Shown piece by piece: positions 26,031 to 34,512 of a stretch of 64,000 nt of DNA. A program made the translations under genes and the position numbers. The stretch is from an uncultured Eubacterium sp. (lineage in GTDB: Bacteria; Bacillota; Clostridia; Lachnospirales; Lachnospiraceae). Where the stretch lies: the NCBI GenBank assembly GCA_910589595.1, contig CAJUTM010000002.1, positions 62,001 through 126,000 of the forward strand, in the 5' to 3' direction. The notes below the pieces were generated by a model. The model ran no database searches. It worked only from the letters and a program-made list of their open reading frames with translations, and was not told the DNA's origin. Within the stretch, counting starts at the first letter, position 1. Every line of letters starts with the position of its first letter.

Positions 26031-28346
26031 ATGGCGATTCGTTTAAGTGGTTTAGCATCGGGATTGGACACAGAAGCCATTGTCGGCGCTCTGATGTCTG
26101 CCCAAAGCTTAAAGAAGACGAAGATTTCCAATGCAAAAACGAAATTGGAATGGAAGCAGACAAAGTGGCAGGATTTGAATAGCAAGTTATATAAATTCTA
26201 TACGGATCAGGTATCGAAAATGCAGATGACTAGTGCATATAAGACAAAGAAAGCAACGGTATCCGACCCGTCAAAAGCAAGTGTAAATGCCAATGTCAAT
26301 GCGGTAAACGGCAGCTATACGCTGGCAGTTAATAATATTGCAACTTCGGAGTATCTTACCAGCGCTGTTCTTTCCAATATCAGCAAAGGTACTCAGAAGA
26401 TGTCGGAGATAGATGCTTCTTTAGTGAATAGTGAAATTAATATTACTGTCGGTGATAAGAATACGAAATTTGTTATTACGGAAAATACGACAATTAATGA
26501 TTTCACAAGCGCTCTCTCCAAAGCAGGCCTTAACGCCAGCTTTGACAGCGCGCAGCACCGTTTCTTTATCAGCAGTAAAGAAAGCGGAATGGCAAATGCC
26601 TTTTCCCTTACGTCGTCAAAGATTTCCGACGCGCAGTTAAATGCTACTGCTGATTTGAAAGCGGTAATGGGATACGATAAAATGTCGTCTGACAATAAGA
26701 AAGTAGTGGATAAAGCCTTAGAGACTTTGAAGACATCCGGCGTTGGCACGGATGAGTATAATGAAGCTCTGGATTCGCTTGTGAAAGCGAAGAATAACGA
26801 GGCGGCTACAACACTCCGCAAGGCGCAGATTTATGCAGAAAAATATGCAGAAAACAAAGCTGAGGCAGAGAAAGCAAGATTGTCTTCGTTCTATGAAGTT
26901 GATGAGGACGGCAACAAAACCGGCGTAAAAGAGGACCTTATTAAAGGCTATACGGAGACCTTTAATACTCTTGTAGATGAAGATAAGGCGATTATAGAGC
27001 AGGAACTTGGCATTGATATAACGAGCGGTACTGAAGAGGAGAATCTCAACAACTATATTAATGCAGTGGCAGAGCGTGATTATCAGACGGTAGTTGCCCA
27101 AAATGCAGACGCGGCCACAACCAAACAGGTCAATGAAGAAATTACCAGTGCTGAAAATAAAGTTGCCATTGAGGCATTGACGCAGACAGGTGCGACGGCA
27201 GATGAAATCACGGCGATGGATTCTACCGAAGCCGGATTTAAAGCGCTGGCCAAATATTATGGTTATGGCAATGATACTATAGATGAGCCGGTTACGGGCT
27301 TTGGCGGTATCGATGGATATAAAAACGGAACGGATGACGTGGCTGATGCCATTACTGCTTCCGTAACAAATTATGCTTCCCTGACAGAGCGGTATGATAC
27401 GAGTGCTGCTTCTTCCCTTGGCAAGATGGGTCTGGCGGAGATTGAAGTTACCGACGGTGGCATGACAGTGAATGGCAGTGTTGTTTCCGATACGGTTACT
27501 CTGGCAAACGGTATGGCGTTTATAGCCGCTTCCGATAGTGAGATTGTACTCAATGGAGCGACTCTTACATCGTCTACCGCTACGGTTTCTGCCAATGGCT
27601 TGAGCATTGATTTGACAGGAAAGACCGCTCCGGGCGAGACGATTACATTCTCGGTTTCAACCGATGTGGATGCGATTTACAATTCCATTAAAGAGACCCT
27701 CAAAGGGTACAATGAAATCATGAAAGAAATGTATACTTCCTATTCTGCCGAATCGGCCAAAGGATATGAGCCTTTGTCGAAAGAAGAAAAGGAAGCTATG
27801 ACGGATGAAGATGTCAAATTGTACGAAGACAAGATTAAGGGTTCATTACTTCGCGGCGATACAACGTTAAATGGTATTATGTCTGCGATGCGCACGGCGA
27901 TGCAGTCTCAGGTCGAGTACGATGGCAAAAAGTATTCTCTTGCCAGTTTCGGTATTATGACATCATATGATTATACCGAGGGTGGTTTGTATCATATTTA
28001 TGGCGATAAGGACGACTCGGTATATGCCGACCGTGAGGATAAATTAAGAACTGCTTTGGAGCAGGATCCGGATGCAGTAGTAAACGTACTGTCCAAAGTA
28101 TTTGGTAATCTCCGAAGCACAATGAGTGATAAGATGGCAGGCTCTAAAGTCAGCAGCGCATTGACATTCTACAACGATATCAAGATTAAAGAGGATATCA
28201 AAGGATATCAGAGTGATATTGATGCATGGGAAGACAAACTTGCGGCAATGGAAGATGCCTACTATAAGAAGTTTACTGCTATGGAAGTGGCGATGGCGAA
28301 ATTGCAGTCTCAACAAAATTCTCTGGCGGGATTGTTTGGAAACTGA
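26031..28346 (+). CDS. fliD: Flagellar filament cap FliD
   Basis: Distal cap that folds flagellin at the tip, 771 aa. The N-terminal GLASGLDTEAIVGALMSAQ and the C-terminal helix (DAWEDKLAAMEDAYYKKFTA, then SLAGLFGN) are FliD-typical. An Ala/Glu/Lys-rich helical insertion around residues 210-390 makes it longer than common 450-700-aa forms. AGGAGGG precedes the ATG. It is in an operon with flaG and fliS under sigma-28. Confidence 0.93.
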   Translation: MAIRLSGLASGLDTEAIVGALMSAQSLKKTKISNAKTKLEWKQTKWQDLNSKLYKFYTDQVSKMQMTSAYKTKKATVSDPSKASVNANVNAVNGSYTLAVNNIATSEYLTSAVLSNISKGTQKMSEIDASLVNSEINITVGDKNTKFVITENTTINDFTSALSKAGLNASFDSAQHRFFISSKESGMANAFSLTSSKISDAQLNATADLKAVMGYDKMSSDNKKVVDKALETLKTSGVGTDEYNEALDSLVKAKNNEAATTLRKAQIYAEKYAENKAEAEKARLSSFYEVDEDGNKTGVKEDLIKGYTETFNTLVDEDKAIIEQELGIDITSGTEEENLNNYINAVAERDYQTVVAQNADAATTKQVNEEITSAENKVAIEALTQTGATADEITAMDSTEAGFKALAKYYGYGNDTIDEPVTGFGGIDGYKNGTDDVADAITASVTNYASLTERYDTSAASSLGKMGLAEIEVTDGGMTVNGSVVSDTVTLANGMAFIAASDSEIVLNGATLTSSTATVSANGLSIDLTGKTAPGETITFSVSTDVDAIYNSIKETLKGYNEIMKEMYTSYSAESAKGYEPLSKEEKEAMTDEDVKLYEDKIKGSLLRGDTTLNGIMSAMRTAMQSQVEYDGKKYSLASFGIMTSYDYTEGGLYHIYGDKDDSVYADREDKLRTALEQDPDAVVNVLSKVFGNLRSTMSDKMAGSKVSSALTFYNDIKIKEDIKGYQSDIDAWEDKLAAMEDAYYKKFTAMEVAMAKLQSQQNSLAGLFGN

Positions 28347-28372
28347 TATTACTGATATGATGGAGGTAATCG

Positions 28373-28747
28373 ATGAATAACAATATGGCAAACGCTTATC
28401 AGCGTAATGCGATTATGACGGCTACGCCGGCAGAACTGACATTGATGCTTTATGAAGGTGCAATTAAGTTTTGTAATATTGCGATTGTCGCGATTAAAAA
28501 GAAAGACTTTGAGAAAGCAAATGCCAACATTAAAAAAGCGCAAGCGATTATTAATGAACTTCGTGTTACTCTCGACCATAAATATTCAGTTTGGGAAGAT
28601 TTTGAGCGGGTTTACGATTATATAGCCCGCAGACTGTTAGACGCCAATTTGCAAAAAGATATAGAGATTATAGAAGATGCGCTGAAGTATATCCGCGAGA
28701 TGCGCGATGCGTGGAAAGAGGTTATGCGTCTGAACAGCGCCAAATAG
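28373..28747 (+). CDS. fliS: Flagellin export chaperone FliS
   Basis: Binds the C-terminus of flagellin before export, 124 aa. The motif series AYQRNAIMTATPAELTLML, YEGAIKFC and the helical remainder are FliS-typical. GGAGGT precedes the ATG. The next ORF begins one base after the stop. Confidence 0.93.
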   Translation: MNNNMANAYQRNAIMTATPAELTLMLYEGAIKFCNIAIVAIKKKDFEKANANIKKAQAIINELRVTLDHKYSVWEDFERVYDYIARRLLDANLQKDIEIIEDALKYIREMRDAWKEVMRLNSAK

Positions 28748-28748
28748 A

Positions 28749-29270
28749 ATGATATTGCAGATGGGATGTGAGGCTGTGGATAATCAGAATCAGAATCGTG
28801 TGTATGTGACGATGATGGTAGATGCACTAAAGAAAAAAGAAAATGTGCTTACCTTTTTGCTTGAAAAGACAAGAGAGCAGGAAATGTTACTTCGCTCCGA
28901 CGAGTTGAATGAGGATGAATTTTCTGCGACTATTGAGGAAAAGGGGAATGGCCTTGATGATTTGAATCAAATTGACGAGGGATTTGACGCACTATTTAAG
29001 ATGGTAAAGCAGGAAATGACATCTCATCGTGAGCAGTATCGCAGTCAGATTAAAGAAATGCAGACACTGATTGGCAGAATATCAGACTTAGGAGTACAGA
29101 TTCAGGCGTTAGAACAACAAAATAGTGAACGCTTTAAGATATATCTGTCAAATAGGAGAAAAGAGATTCGGGAATTTCATGTCAATAACCGGACAGCAAC
29201 CAGTTATTATCAGAATATGGCGAATGTACATACTCCCGACCAGTCCTACTTTTTTGACGAACAGAAGTAG
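28749..29270 (+). CDS. Small coiled-coil flagellar protein (FlgN/FliT-like chaperone?)
   Basis: A 173-aa, strongly charged, all-helical protein with coiled-coil spacing at about 20-60 and 85-145 and a tyrosine-rich tail (YYQNMANVHTPDQSYFF). It is placed last in the flaG-fliD-fliS operon, where FliT-type chaperones usually sit. The motifs do not identify a family by eye. The start is uncertain: ATG 28749 lacks a clear ribosome site, and a GTG at 28776 (DNQNQNRVYV) has GAGG but too close. Chaperone function is inferred from context only. Confidence 0.55.
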   Translation: MILQMGCEAVDNQNQNRVYVTMMVDALKKKENVLTFLLEKTREQEMLLRSDELNEDEFSATIEEKGNGLDDLNQIDEGFDALFKMVKQEMTSHREQYRSQIKEMQTLIGRISDLGVQIQALEQQNSERFKIYLSNRRKEIREFHVNNRTATSYYQNMANVHTPDQSYFFDEQK

Positions 29271-29331
29271 GAGAGTAATTTTTCTATGATTCGTCTTGTT
29301 ACAAAATTGAAAAAATTTTTCAATTTTGCTA

Positions 29332-29358
29332 TAAAGGAATCTGAAAAGGCTCCGATAT
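29332..29358 (+). promoter_or_regulatory. Sigma-28 promoter of the first flagellin gene
   Basis: TAAA (29332-29335), 15 bases, TCCGATAT (29351-29358). Confidence 0.8.
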
Positions 29359-29386
29359 ATATAACAAGAAATAAAACAAAACAACG

Positions 29387-29402
29387 CTGGCATGGATGCT
29401 AG
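29387..29402 (+). promoter_or_regulatory. Candidate CsrA-binding hairpin in the flagellin leader
   Basis: CTGGCA and TGCTAG arms hold a TGGA loop, close to the CsrA consensus with GGA in the loop. A second GGA site is the AAGGAGGAA ribosome site about 12 bases further on. csrA and fliW are in the same window. Confidence 0.5.
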
Positions 29403-29426
29403 TGAAAATTCAAGGAGGAATGAATT

Positions 29427-30230
29427 ATGATAGTACAACACAACATTTCATCAATGAACTCCAACAGACAGTTGGGAATCGTAGGCGGCAATTTGTCAAA
29501 GGCTACTGAGAAACTTTCCAGTGGTTACAAAATCAACCGTGCAGCAGATGATGCAGCAGGACTTTCTATTTCCGAGAAAATGAGAGGTCAGGTTAGAGGT
29601 CTTCAGAGAGCTTCCGACAATGCTCAGGATGGTATTTCCTTAATCCAGACAGCAGAGGGTGCTATGGACCAGCAGCATGCAATTTTGCAGCGTGCCCGTG
29701 AGTTGGCTGTACAGGCAGCAAACGACACAAACGTTAGCGTGGACCGCGATGCTATTTCACAGGAGCTTTCCCAGTTGAAAGCAGAGTTTGACCGTATCAC
29801 ATCTCAGACAGAGTTCAATACTCAGAAGCTTTGTGATGGTTCATTCACAGGCAAAAACCTTCAGGTTGGTGCCAACACTGGTCAGTCAATTGCAATTTCT
29901 ATCAGTGCGACTAGCATGACAGACATTTCCAGTTCTGTAAGCTCTTATTCAACTGCTACTGCATCTATCAGCTCCATCGATGCAGACATTACGGCATTGT
30001 CTACGACACGTTCTAAACTCGGTGCTATCCAGAACCGTCTGGAGTACACAGTTAAGAATGACGACAATACGGCTGAGAACCTGCAGGCTTCTGAGTCACG
30101 TATCCGTGATACAGATATGGCTGACGAAATGACAAGATACTCCAAAGAGAGCATCTTGCAGCAGGCAGCTACATCTATGCTTGCTCAGGCAAATCAGTCC
30201 AATCAGAGTGTATTGTCATTACTTGGCTAA
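29427..30230 (+). CDS. fliC: Flagellin, first copy
   Basis: Filament subunit, 267 aa. The D0/D1 N-terminal helix has VQHNISSMNSNRQLGIVG, AADDAAGLSISEKMRGQVRG and the TLR5-type region. The C-terminal helix ends LAQANQSNQSVLSLLG. The middle is very short (about residues 145-195), so the exposed D2/D3 part is minimal. That region is Ser/Thr-rich (SSVSSYSTATASISS), suitable for O-glycosylation by Maf enzymes. CAAGGAGGAAT precedes the ATG. The second copy at 32065 is nearly identical. Confidence 0.97.
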   Translation: MIVQHNISSMNSNRQLGIVGGNLSKATEKLSSGYKINRAADDAAGLSISEKMRGQVRGLQRASDNAQDGISLIQTAEGAMDQQHAILQRARELAVQAANDTNVSVDRDAISQELSQLKAEFDRITSQTEFNTQKLCDGSFTGKNLQVGANTGQSIAISISATSMTDISSSVSSYSTATASISSIDADITALSTTRSKLGAIQNRLEYTVKNDDNTAENLQASESRIRDTDMADEMTRYSKESILQQAATSMLAQANQSNQSVLSLLG

Positions 30231-30273
30231 TTTGCAGTCATTGTATGAAAACATCAAATCAAATGTTTTGTTT

Positions 30274-30307
30274 GGAGGGGTCAGTCCTTTGTGGCTGGCT
30301 CCTTTTT
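30274..30307 (+). terminator. Flagellin terminator
   Basis: GGAG with CTCC plus CAG with CTG form an imperfect stem, followed by TTTTT. Confidence 0.65.
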
Positions 30308-30327
30308 CTGTAAAAAAGCAACAACTG

Positions 30328-30362
30328 AAAACTGCGCCGGTAAAATTCTCCGGCGCAGTTTT
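30328..30362 (-). terminator. Bidirectional terminator downstream of the aerolysin-like gene
   Basis: Arms AAAACTGCGCCGG and CCGGCGCAGTTTT, a perfect 13-bp stem with A/T ends on both sides. It lies 18 bases past the stop of the minus-strand gene. Confidence 0.8.
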
Positions 30363-30379
30363 GCTTCAATTGTAAATGA

Positions 30380-31801
30380 TTACAGACTCTCCCACAGAGG
30401 AAGTTCGTCTGGTTTGTCTTCCGCATATATTCGTCCGGTATTCATCATTGTTATCGGTTTCGTGTCGATTGGCTTTGGAGTCGTCTTTATAATGTTGCTC
30501 AGGAAACGCCCGGTTTCCTTATAAGAATACTTGAATGTGTCGGTGTTAAATTCCAATACGGCACACTGCAGGTATCCCTGATAGAGATATGCTACTGCGT
30601 TTTTAGGTACGGAGAAAGTAATGGTTTCCGACTGGCTTTTGTTCCATTGCTCGGTAAATGAAATTTCAATACTTGCACTGAACTCTGCTTTTGTCAACAG
30701 TGTTCCGGCGCTGTATTTGAGGCCGGCAGAAATTTTCTGGCCGAAAGTAAAAGTGAAGCCGCTTGTTATTGTCTTGGAATATTGTGCCTGCCCCTCGGAA
30801 TTTCTGTTATCAATACAACCGATGTTTTCTAAATCCGGAGCATACAAAACCATGCATGAAATGATGTTATTCTTTGTCTGCTCCAGAGGCAGGGAGTGGA
30901 TAAAAGTATCTTTGATTTCTGGCGGAAGTGCGTCATAAATTTTTACTTCCGGATTAAATGGGATTGCTGAGTCAAAGAACATCGTATTTTTGAAAATATT
31001 TTGTAAATAGGTAACTTCTGCTTCTAATTTGGATGTATCCGTGTACAGGGAAGTTCTGACTGTCACATCAAGGGTGTAAGTTTTGTGCTTGTCTTTCTTT
31101 TCCTTGTAATCGCTGATTTGGAGGCGGTATTCAACGTTGATTACGCCGATAGCGTCGCATTCCTTTTTGCTCTCGTTATATCCTTTTACTAAAAGGATAT
31201 TTCTGTTTTGGGTACCGGAGTCATAATTTTCATTTGAGGGGTCAACGGGAGCGATTGTCTTATTGAAAACGGCTTCCATCTGGTCCTTATCCAAATCATT
31301 AACAAGGGTAGAAGAAATATTTAAGGCAATTTTTGTGAACTGCTCCTTGATGGCGTCAACGGTAGTGTTATTTTTTGTGTATTGCTCGCTTGATTTTTTT
31401 CCGGCAAATCCGGTATAGTTTGCCAGCAAGTAGTCAAAATGTTTCGGGTTTGCAACGGCAACCAAATCCGTCATATAAGGGGCGGTATCGGTCGGCTTCC
31501 AATTGCTGTGGATGGTTTCCGTAAGAGGAGCCAGTTCCGATATGGATTTCACAGTATATCCTTTTTCGTAAAATTCTGCTACATCCGGCGAATTGTATTT
31601 GAATATCCCGAATCCCTGTGTATTGCCATCAGCAAAAGTACTCACGGTTTCTTCAATATACTTTTCGAGTTTCTCAATACGGGTTTCTTTGCACCGGAGA
31701 CCGATGGCATTTAATTCCCCTTTTAATTCTTCAGCAGTTACTTTGGACGGAGTGTCCTTTGTCAAATCAATAGGTATCTTTTTGATTGGTATTGGTGACA
31801 T
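30380..31801 (-). CDS. Aerolysin-like (ETX/MTX2-type) beta-pore-forming protein, predicted
   Basis: A 473-aa protein with no signal peptide or hydrophobic helix. Residues about 320-410 show long runs of alternating Ser/Thr and hydrophobic residues: YSKTITSGFTFTFGQKIS, then AEFSASIEISFTEQWNKSQS and ETITFSVPKNAVAYLYQGYL. This is the strand-hairpin-strand pattern of aerolysin/epsilon-toxin pore domains. The N-terminal 300 residues are not recognised and would be the binding part. AAAGGA lies 9-10 bases before the ATG. It sits antisense between two flagellin genes and has its own inverted-repeat operator candidate and terminator. Pore formation is inferred from fold pattern only; a structural bacteriocin-like or intracellular role is possible. 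Confidence 0.55.
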   Translation of the reverse strand: MSPIPIKKIPIDLTKDTPSKVTAEELKGELNAIGLRCKETRIEKLEKYIEETVSTFADGNTQGFGIFKYNSPDVAEFYEKGYTVKSISELAPLTETIHSNWKPTDTAPYMTDLVAVANPKHFDYLLANYTGFAGKKSSEQYTKNNTTVDAIKEQFTKIALNISSTLVNDLDKDQMEAVFNKTIAPVDPSNENYDSGTQNRNILLVKGYNESKKECDAIGVINVEYRLQISDYKEKKDKHKTYTLDVTVRTSLYTDTSKLEAEVTYLQNIFKNTMFFDSAIPFNPEVKIYDALPPEIKDTFIHSLPLEQTKNNIISCMVLYAPDLENIGCIDNRNSEGQAQYSKTITSGFTFTFGQKISAGLKYSAGTLLTKAEFSASIEISFTEQWNKSQSETITFSVPKNAVAYLYQGYLQCAVLEFNTDTFKYSYKETGRFLSNIIKTTPKPIDTKPITMMNTGRIYAEDKPDELPLWESL

Positions 31802-31864
31802 AAAGCATCATCCTTTCTGTGTGTACTGTAGTTAGCCTAATGGGTTCGACTTGCCACCGTCAGG

Positions 31865-31903
31865 CTGTGTTATCTATGGGTATCTGTACATATCATAACA
31901 CAG
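31865..31903 (-). promoter_or_regulatory. Inverted repeat upstream of the aerolysin-like gene (operator candidate)
   Basis: Perfect 9-bp arms CTGTGTTAT (31865-31873) and ATAACACAG (31895-31903), 21 bases apart, lie 64 bases before the start. They could bind a dimeric regulator. No clear -35/-10 pair was identified. Confidence 0.4.
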
Positions 31904-31938
31904 AATATGATTTTTTTCTATCTTTTTAAAAAAAATGC

Positions 31939-31965
31939 TAAAGTAAAATAGAAAGCGCCCGATAT
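31939..31965 (+). promoter_or_regulatory. Sigma-28 promoter of the second flagellin gene
   Basis: TAAA (31939-31942), 15 bases, CCCGATAT (31958-31965). Confidence 0.8.
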
Positions 31966-31981
31966 ATATATCAGAGAGTAA

Positions 31982-32040
31982 AACAGAATGGAAGCTGTTC
32001 AAAAATTTAGAATAAAAAGGATTTTGCGGCAGGGAAGCCG
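31982..32040 (+). promoter_or_regulatory. Two candidate CsrA-binding hairpins in the second flagellin leader
   Basis: AACAG/CTGTT (31982-31999) encloses ATGGAAG. CGGC/GCCG (32027-32040) encloses AGGGAA. Both expose GGA, and the ribosome site AAGGAGGAA follows. Confidence 0.45.
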
Positions 32041-32064
32041 TTATATCTCAAGGAGGAATTTATT

Positions 32065-32868
32065 ATGATAGTACAACACAATATTTCATCAATGAATGCA
32101 AACAGACAGTTAGGAATTGTTGGAGGTAATCTTTCCAAAGCGACAGAGAAACTTTCTAGCGGATATAAAATCAACCGTGCAGCAGATGATGCAGCAGGGC
32201 TTTCCATTTCCGAGAAGATGAGAGGTCAGATTAGAGGTCTTCAGAGAGCTTCCGATAATGCTCAGGATGGTATTTCTTTAATCCAGACAGCTGAGGGTGC
32301 TATGGACCAGCAGCATGCAATTTTGCAGCGTGCCCGTGAGTTGGCTGTACAGGCAGCAAACGACACAAACGTTAGCGTGGACCGCGATGCTATTTCACAG
32401 GAGCTTTCCCAGTTGAAAGCAGAGTTTGACCGTATCACATCTCAGACAGAGTTCAATACACAGAAGCTGTGTGATGGTACATTTACAGGCAAACATCTTC
32501 AGGTTGGTGCCAACAGTGAGCAGTCAATTGCAATCTCGATTAGTGCCACAGAGATGACAGATATTTCTGGTTCCGTAAGTTCCTACTCGACAGCTACGGC
32601 ATCTATCAGTTCTATTGATGCGAATATTACAGCGTTGTCTACAACTCGTTCCAAGCTCGGTGCTATCCAGAACCGTCTGGAGTACACGGTTAAGAATGAT
32701 GACAATACGGCTGAGAACCTGCAGGCTTCTGAGTCACGTATCCGTGATACAGATATGGCTGATGAGATGACAAGATACTCCAAAGAGAGCATCTTGCAGC
32801 AGGCGGCAACATCTATGCTTGCACAGGCAAATCAGTCTACACAGGGTGTTATGTCCTTACTTGGATAA
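32065..32868 (+). CDS. fliC: Flagellin, second copy
   Basis: A 267-aa filament subunit differing from the first copy at few positions (for example KHLQVGANSEQS against KNLQVGANTGQS near residue 150, and STQGVMSLLG at the end). Long stretches of DNA are identical, suggesting recent duplication or gene conversion. It has its own sigma-28 promoter, leader hairpins, ribosome site and terminator. The two Maf genes follow 72 bases downstream. Confidence 0.97.
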   Translation: MIVQHNISSMNANRQLGIVGGNLSKATEKLSSGYKINRAADDAAGLSISEKMRGQIRGLQRASDNAQDGISLIQTAEGAMDQQHAILQRARELAVQAANDTNVSVDRDAISQELSQLKAEFDRITSQTEFNTQKLCDGTFTGKHLQVGANSEQSIAISISATEMTDISGSVSSYSTATASISSIDANITALSTTRSKLGAIQNRLEYTVKNDDNTAENLQASESRIRDTDMADEMTRYSKESILQQAATSMLAQANQSTQGVMSLLG

Positions 32869-32893
32869 AGATAATAGTATTAAAAAAATATTT

Positions 32894-32926
32894 GGCAGGG
32901 GAAGCGTTATCTCCTGCCTTATTTTT
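32894..32926 (+). terminator. Terminator after the second flagellin
   Basis: GGCAGG and CCTGCC arms are followed by TTATTTTT. Maf genes begin 15 bases on, so some read-through probably feeds them. Confidence 0.7.
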
Positions 32927-32940
32927 GTAAAGGAGAATAT

Positions 32941-34512
32941 ATGGTCAGCATTCAGACGGAGCAGAGTCAGGACGGAGATTTGATTCCGATTCTCTGTGGT
33001 ACGAAAGGGATACAGCATTTGGGCAGTATCTATGATAATCTTTATTTTTCCCATTGTTGGCTGGATTACCACATACAGCCGCAGACCGAGAATATTATTT
33101 TGCTGGGAGGCGGTTCTGGTCGGTTGATTGAGGAGGCGCTGCAGAGAATTGCGGGAGAAATTTTAGTTGTCGAGCCGGAAAATATTTTATATAATAAAAT
33201 GCGTAAGACGGCTTGTTATAAACGGGCAAACCGCACGAACCGTGTTACATGGGCCTGTGGAGATACGATTTGGAGAGAGGCGGAGAAGTGGATTCGGCGC
33301 ATTCTAAATGAAGACAGTGTGGAGACAACTTTTCTCTCCTGCCATTCGGGATACAGCGAGTATTATACGGAGACGTGGGAACGGTTACAGGCGATATGCG
33401 ATACGGTCTGTCAGGAAATTGCCTTTATGAAAGCTCCCATCAAACGGTTTATTCGGGCAATGACTGAAAATGAGATTCGCAATGTGCCAAAGATGCATCA
33501 AGGAATTTTGATAGGCAGATGCAAAAGGTCGTGGGATAAAAAGATGCCGGTTATTATGGTGTCGGCTGGCCCCTCGTTGGACAAAAATGTACACGAGCTA
33601 CACCGAGTGCGGGGACGGGCGCTTATTTTCTGTGTAGATGCGGCGGTATCTACACTTTTGAAAGCCGGAATTGTACCGGATTTGATTGCTTGTACGGATG
33701 CCATGAAGCGTATGGCATGTTTTGAGGATAAGCGCTGCGAGACGATTCCGATTCTGGTGACGACAAATACGCCGGCGGCGTTGTTGGATTTGCACAAGGG
33801 CATCCGTATATGGGGGCACGACCATCCTTTTGTGAATTTAATGTTGCAAAAGCAGAAACTACCTTGTGCGGAAATTCCTTTTTATTCGGGAGTGGCGACG
33901 GCGTTATTTGCCTCTGTCATCGAGCTGGGCGCGGAGACGATTATTCTGGCGGGACAGGACCTCGCCTATTCGGAAGATGGCCAAAGCCATGTGAGCGGCA
34001 GAAACGAGGGCTGCGTGAAAGACGAGAACTATCAACTGGAAGGATATTATGGTGGACGAGTATATTCAAGAGGCGACTGGGTATCGTTTCACGGTTGGTT
34101 TGAGAAGATGCTGCAGGTTTTTCCGCAGCGAAAAGTAATCAATGCAACCGAGGGCGGAGCCAAAATACGCGGCACGCTACAAATGCCATTGAGGCAGGTC
34201 ATTGACGAGCTTCCGGAACACGGGGGAATGCAGGATTTTCTAAATCATGCGGAGTTCTATCTGACGGAAGAAGAATATAAAGGATTGTGCGGACAATACG
34301 AAAAATGCAGGAAATTTCTTAATGAATTAGATGGCAAAAGTTACCATCAAGCCTTTTATGAAAGAAATTGGCGCGAAAATCCGGTGATGTATCTGATTGT
34401 AGATTATATGAAGTCGCTGGATGATGAAAAGAGAGAGGAACGGTATAAAAAAGCAGTATCTTATGTGAAGCAGACGTGGGATTGCATTGAGAATGAACAG
34501 GAGGGTATCTGA
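32941..34512 (+). CDS. Maf-type flagellin glycosyltransferase (DUF115), first copy
   Basis: Predicted to transfer a sugar (often a nonulosonic acid) to flagellin before export, 523 aa. The central DUF115/MptE-like domain shows PVIMVSAGPSLDKNVHEL, FCVDAAVSTLLKAGIVPDL and ILAGQDLAYSEDGQSHVSGR, all typical of Maf proteins. The N-terminal domain has a Rossmann-like LLGGGSGRLIEEALQ. AAAGGAG precedes the ATG. The second Maf starts at the base after its stop. The position right after flagellin is the usual Maf context. Confidence 0.88.
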   Translation: MVSIQTEQSQDGDLIPILCGTKGIQHLGSIYDNLYFSHCWLDYHIQPQTENIILLGGGSGRLIEEALQRIAGEILVVEPENILYNKMRKTACYKRANRTNRVTWACGDTIWREAEKWIRRILNEDSVETTFLSCHSGYSEYYTETWERLQAICDTVCQEIAFMKAPIKRFIRAMTENEIRNVPKMHQGILIGRCKRSWDKKMPVIMVSAGPSLDKNVHELHRVRGRALIFCVDAAVSTLLKAGIVPDLIACTDAMKRMACFEDKRCETIPILVTTNTPAALLDLHKGIRIWGHDHPFVNLMLQKQKLPCAEIPFYSGVATALFASVIELGAETIILAGQDLAYSEDGQSHVSGRNEGCVKDENYQLEGYYGGRVYSRGDWVSFHGWFEKMLQVFPQRKVINATEGGAKIRGTLQMPLRQVIDELPEHGGMQDFLNHAEFYLTEEEYKGLCGQYEKCRKFLNELDGKSYHQAFYERNWRENPVMYLIVDYMKSLDDEKREERYKKAVSYVKQTWDCIENEQEGI

